Source of the DNA: an uncultured Nitrospira sp. | GTDB taxonomy: Bacteria; Nitrospirota; Nitrospiria; Nitrospirales; Nitrospiraceae | Direction of reading: 5' to 3' | Assembly: GCA_902500745.1 (NCBI GenBank) | Contig: CABVRS010000008.1 | Coordinates: 1-50,439, forward strand | DNA: 50,439 nucleotides | Shown here: positions 44,725-50,439 of the stretch, one piece after another | Layout: every line of letters starts with the position of its first letter | Numbering within the stretch: the first letter of the stretch is position 1 | Translations under genes and position numbers: made by a program | The notes under the pieces: model-generated | Database searches by the model: none | Told to the model about the DNA's origin: nothing | Seen by the model: only the letters and a program-made list of their open reading frames with translations

Positions 44725-45870
44725 ATGAAACCAGCAACAGAGGCGTCTATCAATTCGCTGGATGCGCGCCGCTCGAGCGATGGCGGCACACTCACGCTCA
44801 TCATGACGGGACGATGGGATTCGGACACGACCGGGAAGTGGTGGCAGCGAGGCCAGCAGATACTGACACAATCGAAACCACGCCGGCTCGTGATTGATGC
44901 GTCAGGGGTGAGCTATTGTGACGGCGCTGGGGTTGCGTTCCTGATCGACCTTCAGCAGTTGCAGATCCGCACCGGCGGTGATGCCGCAATTCAAGGGCTG
45001 CAGGAGGAAGTCCGGCGCCTTCTGGACATCTATGGACATATCTCAATAGAGCGTCCATCGGGACGCCGCCGTGAGCCGCTTTCGATCATTGAGCAGGTAG
45101 GAAAAGCCGCGGTCGAACTGTGGCGCGATTTTAAATCCCTTCTGACTTTCGTCGGTGAGCTGGCTGTGATGTTGCTCCGTGCTGCTCGCCAGCCCCGTCT
45201 TGTGCGATGGCAAGAGGCCTGGCTTGTGGCGGAGCGGTCCGGAGTCAATGCGCTCCCCATCATTGCGTTGATCGGGGTGCTGCTCGGACTCATCTTGGCG
45301 TTTCAGTCTGCCATTCCGATGCGCCGGTTTGGGGCGGACATTTTCGTCGCCGATCTCCTGGGAATAGCGATGCTTCGTGAGATGGGGCCTTTGATCACTG
45401 CCATTATTCTGGCCGGCCGGTCCGGTTCGGCGTTTGCCGCAGAACTGGGCACCATGAAAGTCAGGGAAGAAATCGACGCGCTGCGCACGATGGGGCTTGA
45501 GCCGGTCCGATTTCTCGTTGTGCCACGTGTCATCGCGGCGGTGGCGATGATCCCGGTCTTGACGGTGTTCGCAAACCTGTTCGGTTTGATGGGAGGAGCG
45601 ATCGTGATGCGGTCGCTGGGGTATCCGCTCGTCACGTATGTGAACCAAGTCCTGTCGGCCGTGACAGTGGGAGACCTCATGGGTGGACTGCTGAAATCAT
45701 TCGTCTACGGTATTGTGGTAGCCGCAGTCGGCTGCCTGCGGGGTTTGGAGACGAGGACAGGCGCCAGTGCGGTCGGCCAATCGACCACCAGCGCAGTCGT
45801 CAGCGGCATCGTGCTCATTGCTATTGTGGATGGCCTCTTTGCAGTGGTGTTCTATGCCTTAGGCTTGTAA
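44725..45870 (+). CDS. mlaE: MlaB-MlaE fusion: STAS domain plus lipid-transport permease, 381 aa
   Basis: Residues about 25-115 are a STAS domain (LVIDASGVSYCDGAGVAFLI), the equivalent of MlaB, which in Escherichia coli is a separate protein. A linker leads to the MlaE permease domain from about 165: AERSGVNALPIIALIGVLLGLI, then MLREMGPLITAIILAGRSGSAFAAELGTMKV, EEIDALRTMGLEPVRFLV and later VGDLMGGLLKSFVYGIVVA. Five to six membrane segments. This is the inner-membrane channel of an Mla-type phospholipid transporter. The ATPase gene follows after a few bases. There is a weak ribosome site. Fused STAS-MlaE is a known variant. With the neighbours it forms a complete transporter core except for a periplasmic carrier (MlaC) and MlaA. 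Confidence 0.92.
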   Translation: MKPATEASINSLDARRSSDGGTLTLIMTGRWDSDTTGKWWQRGQQILTQSKPRRLVIDASGVSYCDGAGVAFLIDLQQLQIRTGGDAAIQGLQEEVRRLLDIYGHISIERPSGRRREPLSIIEQVGKAAVELWRDFKSLLTFVGELAVMLLRAARQPRLVRWQEAWLVAERSGVNALPIIALIGVLLGLILAFQSAIPMRRFGADIFVADLLGIAMLREMGPLITAIILAGRSGSAFAAELGTMKVREEIDALRTMGLEPVRFLVVPRVIAAVAMIPVLTVFANLFGLMGGAIVMRSLGYPLVTYVNQVLSAVTVGDLMGGLLKSFVYGIVVAAVGCLRGLETRTGASAVGQSTTSAVVSGIVLIAIVDGLFAVVFYALGL

Positions 45871-45882
45871 CCGTTGCGTGTC

Positions 45883-46680
45883 ATGCTGCCAAAAGAAAAT
45901 AGGCCCATTATTCAAGTGCAACACTTCACCGCCGGTTACGATGGCTCAGTGGTGATCGACGACATCTCGTTTGAGATCTATCGTGGCGAGGTCTTTGCCA
46001 TCCTTGGGGGATCCGGCAGTGGAAAAAGCACATTGCTGAAGCACATGATCGGCCTCTACCAACCAGCGGCCGGCCATATCTTCATTGGCGGGAAGGACAT
46101 CGTGACGGCCGAGGGAGAGGAGCGCACCAATCTTCTCAAGAGCATTGGGGTCACGTATCAGATGGGCGCGCTGTTTGGTTCCATGACCCTGCTAGAAAAT
46201 GTCCGGCTGCCCCTGGAAGAATACACCGCCCTTCCGTCGGATGCCATGGATCTGATCGCTCGCATGAAACTCAAATTGGTGGGGCTCGAACCGTTCCTGG
46301 ATTATATGCCGTCCGAACTCAGTGGTGGTATGCAGAAACGTGCGGCCATCGCGCGCGCCATGGCGCTTGACCCGCACATTCTCTTTCTGGATGAACCGTC
46401 TGCGGGACTCGACCCGATTACCTCGGCCGAACTCGACCGACTGATTCTCGACCTCGCCCGCAATCTCGCGATCACGTTCGTCATCGTCACACATGAGTTG
46501 TCGAGCGTGTACACTATCGCCGATCGGGTGATCATGTTGGACAAGGAGGTCAAAAAGATCGTGGCGACAGGACGGCCTCAGGAGTTACGCGAACATGCCG
46601 CCAATCCCTGGGTGCGTCAATTTCTCAACCCTGGCGCGTCGGCCGAGACCGCCGGAAAAGGCGCAGGTGGAGAGCGATGA
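45883..46680 (+). CDS. mlaF: Mla-type ABC ATPase, 265 aa
   Basis: An ABC ATP-binding protein that drives the MlaE permease. Walker A GGSGSGKSTLLKHMIG, Q-loop region YQMGALFGSMTLLENV, signature LSGGMQKRAAIARAMALDP, Walker B ILFLDEPSAGLDPITSAEL and the H-loop FVIVTHELSSVYTI are present. The MlaF-specific C-terminal tail (VRQFLNPGAS) is also there. The ATG at 45883 was preferred over the TTG at 45874. Its stop overlaps the ATG of mlaD (ATGA). Encoded between MlaE and MlaD, as in many Gram-negative bacteria. Confidence 0.93.
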   Translation: MLPKENRPIIQVQHFTAGYDGSVVIDDISFEIYRGEVFAILGGSGSGKSTLLKHMIGLYQPAAGHIFIGGKDIVTAEGEERTNLLKSIGVTYQMGALFGSMTLLENVRLPLEEYTALPSDAMDLIARMKLKLVGLEPFLDYMPSELSGGMQKRAAIARAMALDPHILFLDEPSAGLDPITSAELDRLILDLARNLAITFVIVTHELSSVYTIADRVIMLDKEVKKIVATGRPQELREHAANPWVRQFLNPGASAETAGKGAGGER

Positions 46681-47708
46681 GCGCCAAGGCCAACTATCAT
46701 AAGATCGGCGTCTTTATCGTGCTCGGATTGGTCACACTGATCATCGCGATCGTCGCGCTGAGTGGAGGGAAGTGGTTCAAGAACGTTGTGTATTGGGAAA
46801 GCTATTTTGACGAATCCGTCCAAGGCCTCGCGGTTGGATCGCCGATCAAGTATCGCGGCGTGCAGGTCGGAACGGTGGAAGCGATCGGTTTCGTGGGCGA
46901 TATCTATGGAGAAGAACTCGGCAAAGAAGACTTGCTGCGCTATGGGCGCTATATCCTCGTCCGTGGATCTGTTGCTGATCTGAGCCCCCATCTCACGGAG
47001 GAAGAAAAAAAAGCGCAGCATGGCGGCAGAATTACAGCGGGGCTTCGGGTCCGGCTGGCTTCACAAGGCGTGACCGGAGTGGTGTATCTGGAGGCGGATT
47101 ACCTTGACGCGCAGCAGTATCCGACATTAGACGTGCCGTGGAAACCTCAAGCTGTGTACCTGCCTTCCGCTCCGAGCACGGTGAGTGTATTGGGCGCCGC
47201 TCTCCATACCATAGCCAGAGATTTGGAAAAAGCCGACATCCACACAATAACCAGAAATCTCGATAGCCTTGTGCTTGCAGTGACGAAATTGGTTCAAGAC
47301 ACAAATGCGCAGGCATTGAGTAGCCAGACGGGACGAGTGCTGGCCGAGTTTCAAGAGCTGGCGGGACAAACTCGTCGGCTTGTGGAGCGCCCTGAAATCA
47401 GAGCCATGGTTTCCGACGCGGCCGGCACGGTGCAAGGAACGAGACAGCTCATCGCCGATTTGTCAGAGGCATCGAAACACATCAAGACCGCATCCGAACA
47501 ATTCCCCGGCGCGTTCTCCCGGTTGGAGCGTACGGTGCAGCGAATGGACAAGCTTATGTCGAATAAGAGTCAAGATATCGAGGACACAGTGGAGAATCTG
47601 CGAGTCATGTCAGAGAACCTTCGGGAAATAACCGACAATGCGAAACGATATCCCGCTCAAGTGTTCTTGGGCGAACCTCCGCCTCGGGCGGGGGCGACAA
47701 AGCGATAA
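46677..47708 (+). CDS. mlaD: MCE-domain protein (MlaD-like), 343 aa
   Basis: A periplasmic lipid-binding protein anchored by one N-terminal helix (IGVFIVLGLVTLIIAIVAL). The MCE domain spans about residues 38-140, with ESVQGLAVGSPIKYRGVQVGTVEAIGF as its core. The rest (about 170-330) is helical and heptad-like (LQELAGQTRRLVERPEIRAM is one stretch), a longer extension than in E. coli MlaD, and may form a tube or needle across the periplasm as in PqiB/MCE relatives. Coupled to mlaF. Followed after 16 bases by the auxiliary lipoprotein gene, in the order typical of operons with PqiC-like lipoproteins. Confidence 0.9.
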   Translation: MSAKANYHKIGVFIVLGLVTLIIAIVALSGGKWFKNVVYWESYFDESVQGLAVGSPIKYRGVQVGTVEAIGFVGDIYGEELGKEDLLRYGRYILVRGSVADLSPHLTEEEKKAQHGGRITAGLRVRLASQGVTGVVYLEADYLDAQQYPTLDVPWKPQAVYLPSAPSTVSVLGAALHTIARDLEKADIHTITRNLDSLVLAVTKLVQDTNAQALSSQTGRVLAEFQELAGQTRRLVERPEIRAMVSDAAGTVQGTRQLIADLSEASKHIKTASEQFPGAFSRLERTVQRMDKLMSNKSQDIEDTVENLRVMSENLREITDNAKRYPAQVFLGEPPPRAGATKR

Positions 47709-47724
47709 CCCATCTGGGATAGCC

Positions 47725-48333
47725 GTGCCGGATTTCATCGGCATCTGCCTTGTCCTGCTCATACTCGGCGGTTGCGTGAATCTTGGCAGGAGCTATCCGG
47801 AGAAGCACTCCTATGCTCTGGAGGCGGTACATTCAGGCGAGACACGGGCCTCCATTCCTGGAACCGTCCTGAAGGTTCGAAAATTTCGAGTCTCGCCGGC
47901 TTTTGAAGGAAAGGAGTTGGTGTATCGCGCGAACGATGCGCGGTACGAAGGAGACTTTTACAACGAGTGGTTTGTCCCGCCCAATGCCATGATCACTCAA
48001 CAAGTCGTGAACTGGCTGACAAGGGCCGGCCTGTTTCAGTATGTCATGGATTCGTCAGGGCCATTGCCCGCCACGCATAGGCTCGAGGGGATCCTGACGG
48101 TGCTGTATGGAGATTATCGCGCAACCCCTGCAAAGGCTGTTCTGGCCGTCCAATTCTTCTTCCTCCATGAGGCGTCCGCTCAAGGAGAAGTTCTGTGGCA
48201 TCGAGAGTATCGGAACGAAGTGGACATCATGGAACAGACGCCCGAGGCACTCGTGTCGGGTTGGAATGAGGCTCTTCGACTTATCTTGAGCGCTCTTGAT
48301 GAAGACCTCACTCGAACACTCCGGCGTCAGTGA
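47725..48333 (+). CDS. ABC-type transport auxiliary lipoprotein (PqiC-like), 202 aa
   Basis: A lipoprotein with the signal MPDFIGICLVLLILGGC and lipobox LGGC, so acylated at Cys17. The domain, with YALEAVHSGE, VLKVRKFRVSPAFEGKELVYR and YEGDFYNEWFVPPNAMITQQ, matches the auxiliary lipoprotein family PF03886, found with MCE-type transporters (PqiC, LetB-like systems) at the outer membrane. The GTG at 47725 gives exactly the signal peptide; a longer frame from 47638 overlaps mlaD and is less likely. It closes the Mla operon. A relic of a paralogue lies at 48633-48716. Confidence 0.82.
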   Translation: MPDFIGICLVLLILGGCVNLGRSYPEKHSYALEAVHSGETRASIPGTVLKVRKFRVSPAFEGKELVYRANDARYEGDFYNEWFVPPNAMITQQVVNWLTRAGLFQYVMDSSGPLPATHRLEGILTVLYGDYRATPAKAVLAVQFFFLHEASAQGEVLWHREYRNEVDIMEQTPEALVSGWNEALRLILSALDEDLTRTLRRQ

Positions 48334-48348
48334 CGCGTGGGCAGATAA

Positions 48349-48546
48349 AGCCGTTACGGCCGTAATTGGGACGATCTTACCTTCACGATCCAGGAAGGTC
48401 AGCCAACGGACTGGCGGCAAGTGATCGATACGAGTCTCCCGAGCCCGGAGGACTTTCGCGGCCCGGGAGAAGAACAAACCGTTCCATCCCTTCACTACAG
48501 AGTGACGGCATGGTCAATCGAGGTCTTGTTGCGGAAGGCAGTGTGA
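48349..48546 (+). pseudogene. Relic: C-terminus of a second GlgX
   Basis: One frame reads SRYGRNWDDLTFTIQEGQPT then DWRQVIDTSLPSPEDFRGPG, EEQTVPSLHYRVTAWSIEVL and ends LRKAV with a stop at 48544. This matches the C-terminal strand domain of GlgX (compare [14 protein letters not shown] of the intact gene), with the common VIDTSLPSP motif and the closing V..LL strand. The preceding in-frame stop is at 48346, so the catalytic domain is lost. The relic is clearly different at the DNA level from the glgX at 36812. Confidence 0.75.
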
Positions 48547-48632
48547 GGGAGTAGTAGGAGGCACGACCTTGCGGATCGGCATGGCAGCAGGCCACGACGG
48601 ATTGAAGTTGAAGCGAAACGTAGAAGGACCTT

Positions 48633-48716
48633 TCAGAGAAGGCCTCCTATGCGCTCGAGGTCGTGCGCCAAAGCGAGAGAATCCTTTTCATAGATACCCC
48701 GGTTATGCCGGAATAG
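48633..48716 (+). pseudogene. Relic: part of a second auxiliary lipoprotein
   Basis: A short frame, SEKASYALEVVRQSERI then LFIDTPVMPE and stop, aligns with PEKHSYALEAVHSGETR of the intact lipoprotein at 47725, right after its lipobox region. Lipobox and remaining domain are gone. It lies 86 bases after the glgX relic in the same orientation. Confidence 0.5.
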
Positions 48717-48750
48717 TAGGTCTTGCTTCCTAACTCTCTTGGGTAAAGCT

Positions 48751-50115
48751 ATGTCCCTCGTGAGCTTGCTGCGCGCGACTTTTCAGGGCCTCCGGGATGA
48801 TGAGCGGACACAGGGAACTCTTGAGGTCAGTGAGCAGCTGAGCTCGAAGAGAAATGTGCGGTGGCTTTGGACCGGGGAGCTAATTTCCCAACTCGGGGAC
48901 GGCCTCAATAGGCCGGCGATCCTGTGGTTCGTGTACGATCTCACTGGTTCTGCTGTTAAAATGACGTTCATTGGTGTCCTTCAGACCATCCCGCCCTTGG
49001 TCCTCGGCCCAGTTATCGGTGTGTATCTCGATCGTCTGTCCGCCGACTGGAAACTTCGCGTGATGATCTCACTGGATCTCGCGCGTGGTGCACTATTGGC
49101 GTGGCTCGCGACCCTCTCTATTCTCGGTATGCTGACCTTACCCACATTGTACACATTTGTTTTTCTGATCGCCCTTGCTGCAATGCCGTATGGGCCGGCC
49201 TTGAACTCGACCATTCCCTCTCTGGTACAAGCTTCGCGCCTGACCGCTGCAAATGCGGCAATACAAAGCACGGCAACGCTCGGCTTGTTGTGCGGACCCG
49301 CGATCAGCGGCGCCACAGTTGCCTTCCTTGGTGTGGGGTACGTCCTGTACGCCAATGCCGCCACCTTTCTGCTCGCCGCTTTCTGTAAGATGCCGATACG
49401 CGTAAACTCAGAAGCACCGAGCCCGATCCGGAGTGGAACATCCGGTGGATGGATCAATGAACTGGCAGCTGGATTCCGGCTTGTGTTTGTTGAGCAACGA
49501 ATCATTTTTCGAGTTGCCCTGTTAGGCGCCCTCTTCACTCTCGCATCGACAGGCTTCATCTTTCTCCTTCCCATCATCACCAAGAACATTCTTTCTGGAG
49601 GGCCGATGTTCCTTGGGGTGATATGGTCGGCCCTTGGCCTCGGCATGATATTCATGTCAGTGCTGTTAATGTCGAGCGCTCGGCGAACACTCATCGATCA
49701 TTTGTTGCTGATATCGGCGGGGCCGGTGATTGAAGGGTTGGCCATTGTGGGGCTCGCAGCGGTTGACAGCTTGGTGGCGGCGCTTGGTCTCGTGATCGTC
49801 ATCGGTGCCGGAACGGCTCTTGTCATGCCGATGATCACGGCCTTTATTCAGGTAACAGCTCCTCAGGAGACTCGTGCAAGAGCGTTGACGATCTTCGGCA
49901 CCATCACGATGGTCTCCGCCATGGCTGGCATGACGGCCTTCAGCTGGGCAGCTGATCATCTGGGAAGTCGTATCGCACTCGTTGTGCTTGGAGTCGTGCA
50001 AATGATGGCCGGTGTGATCGGCGTCATGTTTACGCAATCCTCGGAGTTCCAGACAAATCTCGCGAGTCGGTCCGATGATCATCCGTCAAGCAAATCGGAC
50101 ACCGGTATCACTTGA
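48751..50115 (+). CDS. MFS transporter, 454 aa
   Basis: A 12-helix major facilitator of the MFS_3/macrolide-efflux-like type: NVRWLWTGELISQLGDGLNR then PAILWFVYDLTGSAVKMTF at the start, YGPALNSTIPSLV in the first half, and the second half beginning VEQRIIFRVALLGALFTLAST. The N-terminal 40 residues (SLVSLLRATFQGLRDDERTQ) are soluble. Probable drug/metabolite exporter by family. The ATG at 48751 was chosen; a TTG at 48739 would add four residues. No strong ribosome site is visible. It stands alone after relics and may have been brought in separately. Confidence 0.85.
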   Translation: MSLVSLLRATFQGLRDDERTQGTLEVSEQLSSKRNVRWLWTGELISQLGDGLNRPAILWFVYDLTGSAVKMTFIGVLQTIPPLVLGPVIGVYLDRLSADWKLRVMISLDLARGALLAWLATLSILGMLTLPTLYTFVFLIALAAMPYGPALNSTIPSLVQASRLTAANAAIQSTATLGLLCGPAISGATVAFLGVGYVLYANAATFLLAAFCKMPIRVNSEAPSPIRSGTSGGWINELAAGFRLVFVEQRIIFRVALLGALFTLASTGFIFLLPIITKNILSGGPMFLGVIWSALGLGMIFMSVLLMSSARRTLIDHLLLISAGPVIEGLAIVGLAAVDSLVAALGLVIVIGAGTALVMPMITAFIQVTAPQETRARALTIFGTITMVSAMAGMTAFSWAADHLGSRIALVVLGVVQMMAGVIGVMFTQSSEFQTNLASRSDDHPSSKSDTGIT

Positions 50116-50216
50116 CCCCGTTTCGTCGATGCTCCAGCGGGTTCTGAATAGGACACAACTTTCCAGTAATCGGAGACAGAGACGAACATTGAAGTGGGAA
50201 CAGCAGGTTGGGCACA
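50116..50216. other. Short intergenic region
   Basis: 101 bases between the MFS gene and a tiny secreted-peptide frame. No gene or clear structure seen. Confidence 0.4.
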
Positions 50217-50357
50217 ATGAAAATGTGGGTCAAGTGTTGTCTCATGATCATGCTGTGGTTCACGGCTTCCCCATGTATTGCCAATGCCGCAGTAGTCAGC
50301 GTGGAAGGACTGCGTGTCTCATCTGGCATGCGATGTTGGTACAGCGGCCTCCCCTGA
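50217..50357 (+). CDS. Tiny secreted peptide or truncated gene, 46 aa
   Basis: The product begins with a good signal peptide (MKMWVKCCLMIMLWFTASPC then IANAA), leaving about 20 mature residues (VVSVEGLRVSSGMRCWYSGL). It ends just 15 bases before the tRNA-Cys fragment. It could be a real small secreted peptide, or, more likely, the start of a longer exported protein cut off when the tRNA region recombined. No family recognised. Confidence 0.4.
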   Translation: MKMWVKCCLMIMLWFTASPCIANAAVVSVEGLRVSSGMRCWYSGLP

Positions 50358-50371
50358 CATCCACGACCGTT

Positions 50372-50431
50372 GAGGTATTGTGCGGTCTGCAAAACTGCGA
50401 TGCGGCGGTTCGAACCCGCCCGGCGCCTCCA
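50372..50431 (+). tRNA. tRNA-Cys fragment (3' part only)
   Basis: The 3' half of a tRNA gene is clear: anticodon stem GCGGT/ACTGC (50382-50386, 50394-50398), loop CTGCAAA with anticodon GCA (cysteine), T-arm GGCGG-TTCGAAC-CCGCC (50404-50420), acceptor 3' strand CGGCGCC and encoded CCA (50429-50431). The matching 5' acceptor strand (GGCGCCG) and a proper D-arm are missing: the sequence before 50372 is unrelated. A 3' tRNA fragment like this is a standard scar or attachment site of integrated elements. The complete gene would be outside the window. Confidence 0.75.
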
Positions 50432-50439
50432 ACCATTCC

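Overview
The window looks like chromosome of a GC-rich chemolithoautotroph, most likely Nitrospirota (Nitrospira or a close relative). This is an inference from gene content: a pyruvate:ferredoxin oxidoreductase operon joined to PEP synthase, phosphoglycerate kinase and an archaeal-type GAPDH; small DUF2934, AP2-like and winged-helix proteins; a DUF1207 barrel; a small c-type cytochrome; and a family of intergenic repeats with the ends AGCAGGNTGCGGAAAAA. No 16S rRNA or other decisive marker is present.

Layout. (1) 1-4.5 kb is an accessory region: small orphan genes, a DUF72 gene that has lost its 5' part, a Tn554-like tyrosine recombinase, a 98-bp segment between 20-bp inverted repeats, and a 0.36-kb intergenic repeat element. 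(2) 4.5-9 kb has a GT39 glycosyltransferase, a DUF2231 membrane protein, a truncated bactofilin-like protein, small regulators and decayed relics, among them the N-terminus of an archaeal-type fructose-bisphosphate aldolase/phosphatase and a dead copy of a winged-helix gene. (3) 9-18.8 kb is a compact carbon-metabolism run: porCAB, an NADPH-type flavoprotein fused to a ferredoxin domain, a periplasmic rhodanese, ppsA, pgk and type II gap. It can carry acetyl-CoA plus CO2 to pyruvate, PEP and triose phosphate. (4) 19-23.2 kb has a zinc alcohol dehydrogenase whose last 79 bp recur 3.2 kb downstream and bracket a block of redox genes (frameshifted aldo/keto reductase, RidA, second dehydrogenase, broken isomerase-like gene). 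(5) 23.4-30.7 kb is an exporter operon: a substrate-binding-domain/TolC fusion, an HlyD adaptor, a double-ATPase/permease fusion (RbbA-like) and a second permease. (6) 30.8-34.4 kb has a DUF1207 protein and a cytochrome c whose 3' half (155 bp, identical) recurs 2.27 kb downstream and brackets another block (TPR relic, monooxygenase-like protein, hypothetical, SDR). (7) 34.4-44.7 kb is a glucan/phosphoketolase cluster: xfp, glgX, glgP and a HAD/GH65 fusion. (8) 44.7-48.3 kb is an Mla-type lipid transport operon (MlaB-MlaE fusion, MlaF, MlaD, auxiliary lipoprotein). (9) 48.3-50.4 kb has relics of a second glgX and a second auxiliary lipoprotein gene, an MFS transporter, a tiny secreted peptide and a 3' fragment of tRNA-Cys.

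The most distinctive pattern is the pair of accessory cassettes (20025-23203 and about 32156-34423). Each sits directly behind an intact gene and ends in a second copy of that gene's 3' end. This looks like repeated integration by recombination at gene 3' ends. Together with the tRNA-Cys fragment, the recombinase region and several relics, it shows a chromosome segment with repeated gain and decay around a conserved metabolic core. I did not find a CRISPR array, a complete RNA gene or a clear defence system.
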